Of a stretch of DNA of 51,550 nt, positions 32,836 to 42,173 are shown in pieces. This DNA comes from an uncultured Alphaproteobacteria bacterium (lineage in GTDB: Bacteria > Pseudomonadota > Alphaproteobacteria > RF32 > CAG-239), in NCBI GenBank assembly GCA_944392325.1, contig CALXWI010000004.1, positions 1 through 51,550 on the forward strand, in the 5' to 3' direction. The position numbers and the translations under genes are program-made. The notes beneath the pieces were generated by a model. That model was given only the letters and a program-made list of their open reading frames with translations. It searched no databases and was not told the DNA's origin. Each line of letters opens with the position of its first letter. Positions within the stretch are counted from its first letter, which is position 1.

Positions 32836-34677
32836 TTAATCTTGAATATTTTGACTTTCAATCAACGCCTGCCGCTCTTTTTTCAAATTTTGATAATAAT
32901 TATAATCATCTTCTGAAAAACTTTCGGCATTAGAGAGCTTATTCAAACATTCTTTAATCTCTCCGTCCAACTGCCGCACCTGCACTTCCAGCATTTTGGT
33001 TTCAATTTCCTGTCGCAATACATTGAGCAACGGTTTTTGCAGCCTAAACATTTTCAGCTCCCACAAAGCGGCCAAATTTTTAGCCATTCCTTGTTGCTTG
33101 AGCTTTTCGCAAAAATCATCTGATGTCAAGCCTCCCTCTTCCTCGGCATCGACATAAACGGCAGTCATCGCTTCAAATAACTTTTGCCATTCCGGCGCCG
33201 GCATTGCAAACATCGACATTTTTTCCTCATACTCGCCCACCAATTCCGGATAATATAACATTGCCGATAAAATAAACTTTACCACCAACTCATCCAAACT
33301 TGTCTTGGGGCGCACCACCTCAACCTTAACACCGCCGTCCAAACCGTTACGTTTACCATTCCTTGATGTAAAGTTTTTATTTTTGGCATACGATTGTTGC
33401 CAAGCCCCACGGCCCAACTCATTATAGACACGCTCTTTCATCGCCTGACGATAATAGCCTTTGACCTGTTCATCAGCTATTTTAGCGACTTCTTCAAAAA
33501 TATTTTTCTCGATTAAAGCTTTTTGCTCCGGAGTTGCCGCTGGTACATTCTCGGTATTTTTCTTCCACAACAAATCCACCAAAGGCATTGTATTTTGCAA
33601 ATACTCGGCAAAAGCATCGTGTCCTTTGTCTTTCAAAAACTCATCAGGATCTTGCTTATCCGGCAAAAACACATATTTTAGCGAATACCCCGGCTTTAAA
33701 ATTGGTAGAGCCCTGTCCACCGAACGGATAGCCGCCTTAATACCGGCACCGTCGCCATCAAAACACAAAGTCGGCTCATTACACACCTTCCACGCTTCAG
33801 CAATCTGATCTTCGGTCAAAGCCGTACCTAACGGCGCCACCGCATATTCAAAGCCATATTTGCTCAGCGCAATCACATCCATATACCCTTCACAAACAAT
33901 AATATTTTTGGCTTCATAGCCTTTTTCTCGTGCATTGTTTAGATTATACAGCACATGGCGCTTGTTAAAAATTGGCGTTTCCGGAGAATTCAAATACTTA
34001 GGCTGTCCATCATTCATCACCCGCCCACCAAAGGCAATCGGCCGGTTAGCCTTATCAAAAATCGGAATAATCACCCTATCGCGAAAAAAATCGAATACCC
34101 GATTGGAGCCTTCTCGTGACGACATCGCCGCCAAACCAAGCTCCATCATCTCATGCTCGCTCACTCCTTTGGATGCCAGCCAAGCCTTCAAACCATTATT
34201 TGCCGGCGCATATCCTAAACGGAACTTGCTTAAAATGGCATCATCAAACCCACGATGATAAAAATATTCCAAACCATGACGTCCTTCCGGCAAGCGCAAA
34301 CAACGCTCAAAATATTGCACTGCCATTTCCATAATTTCATATAAATTCTTACGTTCTTCGGCTTGAGCTGATTTTTCATGTGAGAGCTTAGGCATTTCCA
34401 AACCGGCCTTATCTGCCAGTTTTTTTATAGCCTCCAAAAACGGCAGCCCATTGGCTTCCATTTCAAACTTAACAATATCACCATGCGCCCCGCAACCAAA
34501 ACAATGATAAAAACCTTTAGCCTCATTTACGGTAAAAGATGGTGTTTTCTCATTATGGAACGGACAGCAGGCTTGATATTCTCGACCTTTGCGTATCAGT
34601 TTAACCTTAGCTCCGACCACATCGACGATCGAAACTTTAGCTCTCAGCTCCTCAATAAACTTCTGCAAATCAGCCAT
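32836..34677 (-). CDS. dnaG: DNA primase DnaG
   Basis: DnaG makes RNA primers for replication. The 613-residue protein has the N-terminal CHC2 zinc finger (CCPFHNEKTPSFTV and YHCFGCGAHGD, about residues 37-65), the TOPRIM core (VCEGYMDVIAL, then LCFDGDGAG) and a C-terminal helicase-binding region. It lies 35 bp after yqeY and before rpoD, a widely conserved order. Its length is close to the family average. Confidence 0.97.
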   Translation of the reverse strand: MADLQKFIEELRAKVSIVDVVGAKVKLIRKGREYQACCPFHNEKTPSFTVNEAKGFYHCFGCGAHGDIVKFEMEANGLPFLEAIKKLADKAGLEMPKLSHEKSAQAEERKNLYEIMEMAVQYFERCLRLPEGRHGLEYFYHRGFDDAILSKFRLGYAPANNGLKAWLASKGVSEHEMMELGLAAMSSREGSNRVFDFFRDRVIIPIFDKANRPIAFGGRVMNDGQPKYLNSPETPIFNKRHVLYNLNNAREKGYEAKNIIVCEGYMDVIALSKYGFEYAVAPLGTALTEDQIAEAWKVCNEPTLCFDGDGAGIKAAIRSVDRALPILKPGYSLKYVFLPDKQDPDEFLKDKGHDAFAEYLQNTMPLVDLLWKKNTENVPAATPEQKALIEKNIFEEVAKIADEQVKGYYRQAMKERVYNELGRGAWQQSYAKNKNFTSRNGKRNGLDGGVKVEVVRPKTSLDELVVKFILSAMLYYPELVGEYEEKMSMFAMPAPEWQKLFEAMTAVYVDAEEEGGLTSDDFCEKLKQQGMAKNLAALWELKMFRLQKPLLNVLRQEIETKMLEVQVRQLDGEIKECLNKLSNAESFSEDDYNYYQNLKKERQALIESQNIQD

Positions 34678-34712
34678 CAGAACTCCAGCCCACTGCCTTT
34701 AGTCCGCAAGCA

Positions 34713-35162
34713 CTAGAACAAAGTCTTAATAATACCTGAAACTTTGCCCATATCCATCTGACCGGCGTATTTTGCCTTCAACACGCCCATAATTTTACCC
34801 ATATCTTTCATTGAAGATGCACCGGTTTCAGCAACTACGGCTTTAACTGCAGCCAACATTTCCTCATCATTCATCTGCTTGGGCAAAAATGTTTCGATTA
34901 CGGCAATTTCCGCCTGCTCTTTATCCGCCAAATCCTGACGATTGCCTTTCAAATACATATCAATAGAGTCGCGGCGCTGTTTAATCATATTCTGCATCAT
35001 TGCCATCAAATCAGTTTCTGAAGCTTCTTTCTGACCTTTACCTCTGGCATCAACATCTTTTTCTTTCATTCCGGCAATAATCAAACGAATAGCTCCTACT
35101 TTTTGAGTATCTTTAGCCAGCATTGATTCTTTTAAAGCCTTTTGCAAATCTTCTCTTAACAT
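34713..35162 (-). CDS. GatB/YqeY-domain protein
   Basis: 149-residue YqeY-type protein: helical repeats with the family pattern LREDLQKALKESMLAKD at the N-terminus, DLADKEQAEIAVIETFLPKQM in the middle and the C-terminal ASSMKDMGKIMGVLKAKYAGQMDMGKV. The domain resembles the tail of GatB and may bind tRNA, but the cellular role is not settled. It has a GGAGG site and precedes dnaG, its usual neighbour. Confidence 0.93.
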   Translation of the reverse strand: MLREDLQKALKESMLAKDTQKVGAIRLIIAGMKEKDVDARGKGQKEASETDLMAMMQNMIKQRRDSIDMYLKGNRQDLADKEQAEIAVIETFLPKQMNDEEMLAAVKAVVAETGASSMKDMGKIMGVLKAKYAGQMDMGKVSGIIKTLF

Positions 35163-35268
35163 TTAAACCTCCATATATAATAAACCAAATTGTTCTTAAG
35201 ATAACCACATTCAAAGCAAATTGCAAGCTCTTTAATCAACGCCTTCTGCTTCCGTTATATTTCTAAAA

Positions 35269-37089
35269 CTAAAAATAATACCTCAAGCCGAGCATTCCTT
35301 CATCAACATCATACTTGCCGCGATTTTGCTCATATTTATACTCTGCTGCCACGGCCCAATCTTTTGCCAAAGCGTAGCTTACCTCGGCATTATATTTCAG
35401 TTTGCTGCCATAATTGGTTGTCGCCCATATCTGCTCAGCCTGCGCCAACACTCTCCAATTGCCCCAATCGGCAAACATTCCGACTGCAGCTCCCAACCCC
35501 AAATATTGATTATGCGGCAAAAACCCACCATAAGCAGCATGGTTATTCAGCATCACAAACCAATAAGTATTCTCCCATGGCTCAAAAGTAAAACCTCCGC
35601 CAACCACCAAATTAGATACATATCCCTCATCGCCGCTTTCGGGATTCATTTCTCTATTAATCCCCCATTGAATATTATAAGAATATGGCATAAACATATC
35701 ATTCACCGGCGATAAGGATTTAATTCCCAGAATATCAAAATCCTGCAACACATATTTGTTATCATTATCATAATGGCGCATTTTCAGGTTCAAAAAATTA
35801 ATTTCGGCGCCATTCAGCAAACCATAACCATTATCAGTCAAAGAATGATACGCCGGCCTTAGCTGAATTTCTTGAAAAGCCTGCCCATTGCGCACACCTG
35901 CCCCCACAACCGATCTTTTGGACTCATGAGCATTCATTGGCTCTTCTCCGTCGGTTAGCGGCTTAAAGTTATCTTTTACTTTAATATTATTGCGCGCCAT
36001 AAGTAATTTAAAACTGCGCTGACGATAGTCTGCAAGCTCCAAATCTCCGGCCACTTGCTGATATTGCACATATTGATAAGCCGCCTCCGCCGCTCCGGCT
36101 TTTTCAGTTTCACTAAGCCCTTCAAAAGCATAATCTTGATGTTTAATTGCCGCTACAAATGCTTTTTTCTGCGCTTCATTCATCTGCTTGTATTGATTAA
36201 TGATTTTTGCCTGACGTGAAGGCCGATAATTAACGCTTTTTACCAACCCCGGCTTTCGATACACCGCTTTAAGCGTATCTAAAGGAATAGCTTGCACCGG
36301 AAATTCATCAGCCAACTGCAAAGACGGCCGCACCGCATCCAGCATTTCTAATAGCATATAAGAGCAGTTTTGCGTAAAGAAATAATATCTGGTCTGTGTA
36401 TGCCCAATCTCCCACAAATGAGCCACAAACATCTCCTGCTCTTCTTGGGTCAAGTCTAAATTGAGCTCCCAAATATCTCTGTTTTCGATGTTATTATAAG
36501 TATTTATCGTATCATAATAAGGTTTTACGGTAAAACCTCCATAATATCCTCCGGTCAACCCCAACACCGCATACAAAGCCCCCGGATTAGGTTCCGTAAA
36601 AGCTCCGTAGTTCATACCGTGCGCCAACAATTGCGTACCTTTCCGTCCGGTATCAATCCTCACCAACGTATGCCCAAACAACGACGACGGATTGTTCATA
36701 TACGCATCCGTAAACAGTAAGGTTACTCCGGCCGGATGCAAATCTTTCACAAATTGTTGATATTCCTCACATTTAGGATAATCAGCTTTCACCCATCCCT
36801 GTTTTTGCAAATATTGATACCGCGCCGGAAACAAACAAATTTTTTCTTTATCTTTAGCTTCCTCAAAAAGCTTTATACTCGCTTGCAATTCACTGGCAGG
36901 ATTAGTTCTGCCATCTTCCGCCAAATAAAAAGATTCGCTATCAATTGTCCCTTCATAACCACCAAACATCTGCGGACGATAATGCACCAAAGCCAGCCAT
37001 TCAGGGGTTACCTCAGGCTTTTCTTTTGCCGACAAGCTCCACGGCCAAACAGCAACTGCCATAGCCACCAACAAAAATATTTTTTTCAT
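35269..37089 (-). CDS. DUF4105 (Lnb-like N-terminal) protein with outer-membrane barrel-like C-terminus
   Basis: 606-residue exported protein with signal MKKIFLLVAMAVAVWPWSLSA. Residues to about 300 look like the DUF4105/Lnb N-terminal domain, with conserved blocks around LLFTDAYMNNPSSLFGHTLVRID, HGMNYGA and FTQNCSYMLLEMLD (His and Cys of a papain-like fold). The rest is rich in alternating aromatic strands and ends in YDVDEGMLGLRYYF, a C-terminal aromatic typical of outer-membrane barrels. Start 37089 is set by the signal peptide; the Shine-Dalgarno is weak. Function uncertain; probably an envelope or outer-membrane enzyme. Confidence 0.7.
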   Translation of the reverse strand: MKKIFLLVAMAVAVWPWSLSAKEKPEVTPEWLALVHYRPQMFGGYEGTIDSESFYLAEDGRTNPASELQASIKLFEEAKDKEKICLFPARYQYLQKQGWVKADYPKCEEYQQFVKDLHPAGVTLLFTDAYMNNPSSLFGHTLVRIDTGRKGTQLLAHGMNYGAFTEPNPGALYAVLGLTGGYYGGFTVKPYYDTINTYNNIENRDIWELNLDLTQEEQEMFVAHLWEIGHTQTRYYFFTQNCSYMLLEMLDAVRPSLQLADEFPVQAIPLDTLKAVYRKPGLVKSVNYRPSRQAKIINQYKQMNEAQKKAFVAAIKHQDYAFEGLSETEKAGAAEAAYQYVQYQQVAGDLELADYRQRSFKLLMARNNIKVKDNFKPLTDGEEPMNAHESKRSVVGAGVRNGQAFQEIQLRPAYHSLTDNGYGLLNGAEINFLNLKMRHYDNDNKYVLQDFDILGIKSLSPVNDMFMPYSYNIQWGINREMNPESGDEGYVSNLVVGGGFTFEPWENTYWFVMLNNHAAYGGFLPHNQYLGLGAAVGMFADWGNWRVLAQAEQIWATTNYGSKLKYNAEVSYALAKDWAVAAEYKYEQNRGKYDVDEGMLGLRYYF

Positions 37090-37138
37090 ATAAATCAACT
37101 GACAGCCTATCAAATTGCAAGTTTTTGCTTAACATAAA

Positions 37139-37187
37139 ACAACAGGGCGGAAACCTGACGACTTAATCGCATATTCCACCCTGTTCA
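37139..37187 (-). terminator. Probable terminator of the DUF3015 gene
   Basis: AACAGGGTGGAA/TTCCGCCCTGTT stem with a long loop and a modest T-rich tail on the minus strand, about 28 bp after the stop. Confidence 0.55.
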
Positions 37188-37214
37188 CTCATTTTTGCAT
37201 AAAATTGTTACCTT

Positions 37215-37670
37215 TTATGCTTTCATAACTTCAAACAAAGCTACGGTAACCGAAACCGCATCAACATTTTCTGAAGAGAAAATATAAGCAAAATTCTGCT
37301 GCGATTTCTCACCCAAAGTCTTGCTGTCCACATTCAAAATACCTGCCAAGGTATCAATGGTTTCACCCTCGCCTTTAGCGGCATCCATAGCATACTGTTC
37401 CATATTATTTTCAATGAAAGCCAACACCATTTTCTGAGTACCGCCGGTGATTCGTCCGTTCGGATCACAACCTGAAGTACCAAAGGTGATACCAAAAGTC
37501 TGAGTACCAAACAACCCGTTAGTAGTAGCCGCCAAAATCTGCGGTACACGCCCCTGCTGACCTCTCCACGCCATAGATCCCAAACCGCAACCGGTACTAT
37601 CAATTGCCGAAGCATTTGATGAAACTAACATTGCACCACAAAGCAAAGATGCCAAAACCGTTTTTTTCAT
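37215..37670 (-). CDS. DUF3015-family exported protein
   Basis: 151-residue protein with signal MKKTVLASLLCGAMLVSSNASA. The mature part has the DUF3015 signature: DSTGCGLGSMAW, then QILAATTNGLFGTQTFGITFGTSGC, with two cysteines probably joined by a disulfide. Members are small periplasmic or surface proteins of unknown role in diderm bacteria. Single gene. Confidence 0.85.
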   Translation of the reverse strand: MKKTVLASLLCGAMLVSSNASAIDSTGCGLGSMAWRGQQGRVPQILAATTNGLFGTQTFGITFGTSGCDPNGRITGGTQKMVLAFIENNMEQYAMDAAKGEGETIDTLAGILNVDSKTLGEKSQQNFAYIFSSENVDAVSVTVALFEVMKA

Positions 37671-37799
37671 TAAATTTCTCCACTAATGTTATATACCAAA
37701 GTACCTTGCAAGGTTATCACAATAAAAAAGATTGTATACAACAAAGATACATTTTCCCCTCAATTTTTATCTTTTATCCCCTTTTTAGGCATAAAACAC

Positions 37800-37827
37800 T
37801 TGCACAATTATTTTTTTGTGCTATATT
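37800..37827 (+). promoter_or_regulatory. Promoter of greA
   Basis: TTGCAC (37800-37805), 16-bp spacer, TATATT (37822-37827). It leaves a leader of about 120 nt before greA that contains a CCTTGGGCCGGGG stretch of unclear meaning. Confidence 0.6.
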
Positions 37828-37952
37828 AAAATAATTGAAATTACCTATATGGCTGTGACCGGTTGATTCCTGTCGCAGTTTAATTTTTCTAACTTTTTTG
37901 AAGTAACCGCTCCCTGCCCTTGGGCCGGGGACATAGATTTTTGAGGTGTAAA

Positions 37953-38426
37953 ATGGAGAAGTTTCCTTTAACTAAACAAGGCTATACTGAACTTGAAGCC
38001 GAATTAAAAAGACTAAAATCTGAAGATCGCCCTAACATCATTGCGGCCATTGCCGAAGCCCGCTCCCATGGTGATTTGTCTGAAAACGCCGAATACTCAG
38101 CCGCTAAAGAAAAACAGAGCTTTATTGAAGGACGCATCCAAGAGCTTGAAGCCGTAATCAGCCGCGCTCAAGTCATCGACCCCTCTCAAAACAAAGGCAG
38201 CGTCATCCGCTTTGGCGCTACGGTTATTGTAGTTGATGAAGCCACTGATGAAGAAAAACAATACCAAATCGTCGGCGATTATGAGGCTGATATTGAAAAG
38301 AACAAAATTTCTCTGTCTTCACCATTGGCCAAAGCCCTCATTGGCAAAGAAACCGGAGATATCGCTGAATATATGGCTCCCGGCGGCAAAAAGTCTTTTG
38401 AAGTATTAGATGTGATTTATCAATAA
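37953..38426 (+). CDS. greA: Transcription elongation factor GreA
   Basis: GreA rescues stalled RNA polymerase by stimulating transcript cleavage through its secondary channel. The 157-residue protein has the N-terminal coiled coil with the acidic tip (EARSHGDLSENAEYSAAKE, about residues 34-52) and the C-terminal FKBP-like domain (ISLSSPLAKALIGKETGDI). ATG 37953 is set by a GAGGTG site and family length. Terminated before trxB. Confidence 0.96.
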   Translation: MEKFPLTKQGYTELEAELKRLKSEDRPNIIAAIAEARSHGDLSENAEYSAAKEKQSFIEGRIQELEAVISRAQVIDPSQNKGSVIRFGATVIVVDEATDEEKQYQIVGDYEADIEKNKISLSSPLAKALIGKETGDIAEYMAPGGKKSFEVLDVIYQ

Positions 38427-38459
38427 AAAATCATTTAAAATTTGCTTTAAAAAGGTTAT

Positions 38460-38492
38460 AAAGAGTTGGAATAGTACCAACTCTTTATTTTT
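38460..38492 (+). terminator. Terminator of greA
   Basis: AAAGAGTTGG/CCAACTCTTT hairpin followed by a T-rich tract. Confidence 0.88.
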
Positions 38493-38515
38493 TATATGCA
38501 GAGGAGCAAACCTTA

Positions 38516-39463
38516 ATGTCTGATTACCAAACCTCCGTACTTATCATCGGTTCCGGCCCGTCTGGTTACACTGCCGGCATTTACGCTGCCCGCGCCGGTC
38601 TCAAACCCTTAATATTTACCGGCCCGCAAACCGGAGGCCAACTTACCCTCACTACTGAGATTGAAAACTTCCCCGGTTTTCCGGAACCCATCTCCGGCCC
38701 TGAATTAATGAGCCGTATGCGTCAACAAGCTGAAAACGTAGGCGTCCAAATTGTTGAAGACAAAATCACCAAGGTTGACCTCAACTCTCGCCCCTTTATC
38801 TGCCAATCTGAAAACGGACACCGCATCAGCGCTGACAGCATCATTATCTCCACCGGCGCCACCGCTCGTTGGCTCGGGCTTGAAAGTGAGAGCAAATTTT
38901 TAGGTTTTGGCGTATCAGGCTGTGCCACCTGCGACGGATTTTTCTACCGCAATAAAGATGTAGCCGTTATCGGCGGCGGCAACACCGCAGTTGATGAAGC
39001 TCTCTACCTCACCAACTTTGCTAGTTCGGTTACTTTAATCCACCGCCGCGATGCTCTGCGTGCTGACCAAACTCTGCAAACCCGCTTGTTTAACAACCCT
39101 AAGATTACGGTTGAATGGGACAGCGTTGTTGATGAATTTGTCGGCACCGACACCCCAAAATCGCTGACTGGATTAAAAGTAAAGAATGTAAAAACCGGAG
39201 ACATTAAAGAAATCAAGGTTGACGGAGCCTTTGTAGCCATTGGTCACCACCCCAATAGTGAGTTGTTTAAAGATTGGCTTGATATTGATGCTGAAGGGTA
39301 CTTAATCACCCCACCCAACAGCTGCAAAACCAAGATTGAGGGTGTTTTTGCTGCAGGAGATGTCCAAGACCCTCATTTCCGTCAAGCCATCGTTGCGGCA
39401 GGCTCAGGCTGTATCGCTGCCCTTGAGGCTGAAAAATACCTCAACGAGTTAAAATCCAAATAA
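38516..39463 (+). CDS. trxB: Thioredoxin reductase TrxB
   Basis: FAD/NADPH-dependent enzyme that reduces thioredoxin. The 315-residue protein has the FAD motif IIGSGPSGYTAGIYAARAG (residues 10-28), the redox-active CATCDG (about residues 139-144), the NADPH motif VIGGGNTAVDEAL and the C-terminal GVFAAGDVQD. An AGAGGAG site precedes the ATG. Single gene, closed by a bidirectional terminator. Confidence 0.96.
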   Translation: MSDYQTSVLIIGSGPSGYTAGIYAARAGLKPLIFTGPQTGGQLTLTTEIENFPGFPEPISGPELMSRMRQQAENVGVQIVEDKITKVDLNSRPFICQSENGHRISADSIIISTGATARWLGLESESKFLGFGVSGCATCDGFFYRNKDVAVIGGGNTAVDEALYLTNFASSVTLIHRRDALRADQTLQTRLFNNPKITVEWDSVVDEFVGTDTPKSLTGLKVKNVKTGDIKEIKVDGAFVAIGHHPNSELFKDWLDIDAEGYLITPPNSCKTKIEGVFAAGDVQDPHFRQAIVAAGSGCIAALEAEKYLNELKSK

Positions 39464-39481
39464 ACTCATCCATTTCAAACC

Positions 39482-39514
39482 AAAGAGGCTCTTATTTTTA
39501 AGAGCCTCTTTCGC
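39482..39514 (+). terminator. Bidirectional terminator between trxB and the barrel gene
   Basis: Perfect 13-bp stem AAAGAGGCTCTTA/TAAGAGCCTCTTT with loop TTTT, between two convergent genes. Confidence 0.85.
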
Positions 39515-39540
39515 GGATATAACTTATATCTGATTTCTGA

Positions 39541-40104
39541 TTAGAAACTATATCTGATACCGGCGGTAACATCAACGATATTATCCAAGGCATCAATATC
39601 AGTATCAACATAACGAGCCATAACACGAGCCGACATATTTTCGGTCAAGTTGTATTGCATACCGGCACCAATTCTATATCCGATACCTGTATCACTATAG
39701 CTTGACAATTTATATCCGCCCTCTTTAACACTGGCGTCTACGTCATAATAGCCGAGACCCAAGCTACCCAAGAGCTCAAACTTTTGCTCACAACCAAGCG
39801 GCATATATCCGATAAAATCAACACCATAAGCCTGATATTTATCTTTAGCCTTTACGGTTTCAAAGAATTTCTTTTCACCTTCTTCGGAACGCTGATAAAA
39901 CGCTTCCATACCAAAATTTTTATGGAATCTGGTACCGGCAGAAACTGCAAAAGCATTCAACTTATCTTCAAAATAAGAGTCGCCTTCTGCCAAATCAACC
40001 ATAGAATAAACATAGTCCAGTCCGACGTACGGTTTCCATTCCATTGCCTGCACATTAGAAGACAACAAAACAGCCGCACCGGCTAACAATAATGTTTTTT
40101 TCAT
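39541..40104 (-). CDS. Outer-membrane beta-barrel protein (OmpA/Opa-like)
   Basis: 187-residue protein with signal MKKTLLLAGAAVLLSSNVQA and a mature domain of about eight amphipathic strands (for example KPYVGLDYVYSMVD, NMSARVMARYVDT), ending in VDVTAGIRYSF with the C-terminal Phe needed by the BAM machinery. No periplasmic OmpA peptidoglycan-binding domain follows. It is probably a small eight-strand barrel with a structural or adhesive role. It is expressed from its own TTGACT promoter. Confidence 0.85.
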   Translation of the reverse strand: MKKTLLLAGAAVLLSSNVQAMEWKPYVGLDYVYSMVDLAEGDSYFEDKLNAFAVSAGTRFHKNFGMEAFYQRSEEGEKKFFETVKAKDKYQAYGVDFIGYMPLGCEQKFELLGSLGLGYYDVDASVKEGGYKLSSYSDTGIGYRIGAGMQYNLTENMSARVMARYVDTDIDALDNIVDVTAGIRYSF

Positions 40105-40156
40105 AAAGAAACTCCTTAATACTTATAAAATATTTAATACGTCCGAAGACGCTATT

Positions 40157-40184
40157 ATATTACAGCACAACTTTTAATAGTCAA
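40157..40184 (-). promoter_or_regulatory. Promoter of the outer-membrane barrel gene
   Basis: TTGACT (40179-40184), 16-bp spacer, TAATAT (40157-40162) on the minus strand. Confidence 0.7.
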
Positions 40185-40194
40185 TACATATTAT

Positions 40195-40290
40195 GTAGAG
40201 TTTAAAAATAATCAAAGCTAAAGTTTGGCGCTTGCCTTCGCCAACTATCCACTCCGAACTGCGTTCGAACCGCAAGAGCTTCGGATTCAC
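40195..40290. other. GC-richer dyad patch downstream of the tRNA pair
   Basis: This segment holds TTTGGCG/CGCCAAA-type and other short dyads (TTCGAAC...GTTCGGA on the minus strand). It contrasts with the AT-rich surroundings. No gene is supported. It could be a small repeat element that also occurs elsewhere in the genome. Confidence 0.35.
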
Positions 40291-40321
40291 AAAAAAGCCA
40301 TCCCGAAGAATGGCTTTTTTT
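40291..40321 (-). terminator. Terminator of the tRNA-Pro/tRNA-Arg transcript
   Basis: AAAGCCATTC/GATGGCTTT hairpin with T run on the minus strand, right after tRNA-Arg. Confidence 0.88.
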
Positions 40322-40324
40322 GAA

Positions 40325-40401
40325 TGGCGCGCTCTGGGCGATTCGAACGCCCGACCCACAGCTTAGAAGGCTGTTGCTCTATCCTGCTGAGCTAAGAGCG
40401 C
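40325..40401 (-). tRNA. tRNA-Arg (anticodon UCU)
   Basis: 77-nt cloverleaf: acceptor GCGCTCT/AGAGCGC, G73, encoded CCA, D-arm TAGCTCAGCAGGATAGAGC, anticodon stem CAGC/GCTG with loop CTTCTAA (anticodon TCT), T-loop GTTCGAATC. Ten bases after tRNA-Pro. Confidence 0.95.
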
Positions 40402-40411
40402 AACAATAAAA

Positions 40412-40488
40412 TGGTCGGGACAGGCGGATTCGAACCGTCGGCATCTTGCTCCCAAAGCAAGCGCTCTACCAGGCTGAGCTATGTCCCG
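40412..40488 (-). tRNA. tRNA-Pro (anticodon UGG)
   Basis: 77-nt cloverleaf: acceptor CGGGACA/TGTCCCG, A73, encoded CCA, D-arm TAGCTCAGCCTGGTAGAGC, anticodon stem CTTGC/GCAAG with loop TTTGGGA (anticodon TGG), T-loop GTTCGAATC. First gene of a two-tRNA transcript. Confidence 0.95.
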
Positions 40489-40506
40489 AGTCTTACGACA
40501 ACCAAT

Positions 40507-40534
40507 AAGATAACTGCTTTATTTTATTTTGCAA
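40507..40534 (-). promoter_or_regulatory. Promoter of the tRNA-Pro/tRNA-Arg transcript
   Basis: TTGCAA (40529-40534), 16-bp spacer, TATCTT (40507-40512), about 18 bp upstream of tRNA-Pro. Confidence 0.6.
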
Positions 40535-40583
40535 GCATTTTTTTCACAAAAATATCGTTTGAGCATCCATACCCCTATTCTGC

Positions 40584-41273
40584 TCAAATCACCTGCAAAG
40601 ACTTCAAACTCGCATAATCATATTTACTGATAATTATATGGTCCAACAATGAAATATTAATCGCCTCTAGGGCTTGCTTAATCTGCTTGGTAATCTCCAC
40701 ATCGGCCCTTGACGGCTTAACATCGCCTGATGGATGATTATGCACCAAAATCAAAGCCGAGGCTTTCTTTTCCATTGCCATTTTAACCACTTCACGCGGA
40801 TGGATTGCTACCTGGTTAATCGTCCCGCGTTGCATTACCTCTTCCCCAATAACGCGAAACTTCACATCCAGAAAAATAATTCTGAACTCTTCAATATCCA
40901 AATGTGACATTTCCGTCCGGCAATAATCAATCATCGCATCCCAGTTGCTGATAATCGGAGCATCAGTTGCTGACAATTCCGCCCACGAAAAACGACGCGC
41001 CGCCTCTTGAATAACCTTAAGCAACACGGCTGTATTTTCCTTTACCCCGTTTACCTCCACCAGCTGCGGGACAGAGGCTTTGGCTGCTCCGGCCAAACTG
41101 CCGAACTTCCGCACAATATCTTTGGCAATGGGTTTCACATCGCGCCGCGGAATTGCATAAGTCAACAACAGCTCCAATAGTTCATAATCAGCCATACTTT
41201 TGCCGCCACCGTTCAAAAAACGGTCGCGCAAACGAGCCCTATGGCCCAAATAGTCCGGAGCATCCTCAGCCAT
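40584..41273 (-). CDS. radC: RadC-family JAMM protein
   Basis: 229-residue protein with an N-terminal helix-hairpin-helix-like region (YELLELLLTYAIPRRDVKPIA) and a C-terminal JAB/JAMM metalloprotease-like domain with the zinc motif LVHNHPSGDVKPSRADVEIT. Once linked to DNA repair, the family has no settled function. It lies four bases after map, so the two are co-transcribed. Confidence 0.93.
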   Translation of the reverse strand: MAEDAPDYLGHRARLRDRFLNGGGKSMADYELLELLLTYAIPRRDVKPIAKDIVRKFGSLAGAAKASVPQLVEVNGVKENTAVLLKVIQEAARRFSWAELSATDAPIISNWDAMIDYCRTEMSHLDIEEFRIIFLDVKFRVIGEEVMQRGTINQVAIHPREVVKMAMEKKASALILVHNHPSGDVKPSRADVEITKQIKQALEAINISLLDHIIISKYDYASLKSLQVI

Positions 41274-41277
41274 CAGC

Positions 41278-42087
41278 CTAACTTTCTAATTTATAAGGCG
41301 GTTTGTCCAGCCCTTTGGGAGAATATGTAAACACCTCATATCCGTCTTTGGTAACCCCAAGCGAGTGCTCAAATTGCATTGACAAGCTCTTGTCCCTCGT
41401 AACTGAAGTCCACCCGTCTTTCAAGATTAGGGCATCTTTTTTGCCTTCATTAATCATCGGCTCAATCGTAAAGAACATCCCCTCTTCCAGCACCAAACCG
41501 GTACCTTTGCGCCCACAGTGCATAACATTCGGCGCATCGTGGAATACCTGTCCCAAGCCATGCCCGCAAAACATATCAACCACCGAATATCCATACTTAT
41601 GCGCCCATTCCTCAATCACGGCGCCGATATCACCCAAGCGCGCCCCCGGCTTAACCGCATCAATCCCGCGCATCATACATTCATAGGTCACCTCGCACAA
41701 GCGCTTAGCCTTAATTTTGGGCTTACCGGCAAAATACATTCGGCTGGTATCACCATACCACCCATCAACTATGGCCGTAACATCAATATTCAGGCTGTCC
41801 CCGTCCAACAACTTGCGCTCGTAGGAAGGGATTCCGTGGCAAATCACGTGGTTAATTGAAATACATACCGACTTTGGATACCCATGATACCCCAAGCAAG
41901 CCGGCACCGCCCCGTGTGAAATCATAAATTCGCGGCACAAATCATCTAACTCACCGGTTGAAACCCCTGGCTGCACATAAGGCGTAATATAATCCAAACA
42001 CTCTGCAGCCACTTTTCCGGCAACACGCATTTTTTCAAATTCTTCCGGCGTATGCAGCACAATACCGTCTCTTCTGCGAACCGACAA
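41278..42087 (-). CDS. map: Type I methionine aminopeptidase
   Basis: Removes the initiator methionine from nascent proteins. The 269-residue protein has the metal-binding residues of the pita-bread fold: NIDVTAIVDGWYGDTSRMY (two Asp), FCGHGLGQVFHDAP (His) and EEGMFFTIEPM (Glu). The start codon is TTG: AGGAGG stands six bases upstream and no ATG lies nearby. It forms an operon with radC. Confidence 0.95.
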   Translation of the reverse strand: MSVRRRDGIVLHTPEEFEKMRVAGKVAAECLDYITPYVQPGVSTGELDDLCREFMISHGAVPACLGYHGYPKSVCISINHVICHGIPSYERKLLDGDSLNIDVTAIVDGWYGDTSRMYFAGKPKIKAKRLCEVTYECMMRGIDAVKPGARLGDIGAVIEEWAHKYGYSVVDMFCGHGLGQVFHDAPNVMHCGRKGTGLVLEEGMFFTIEPMINEGKKDALILKDGWTSVTRDKSLSMQFEHSLGVTKDGYEVFTYSPKGLDKPPYKLES

Positions 42088-42173
42088 TTTATCCTCCTGA
42101 TACAGATATTCTTTTTTTCATTCCAGTAATAAACTTATTTAAGCAATTTTGCAATCCCCATTTTTACAATCCA

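Noticed and set aside
40174..40359. Open frame running through the dyad patch and tRNA terminator
   Set aside because: It reads through a terminator and part of tRNA-Arg and has no ribosome-binding site.
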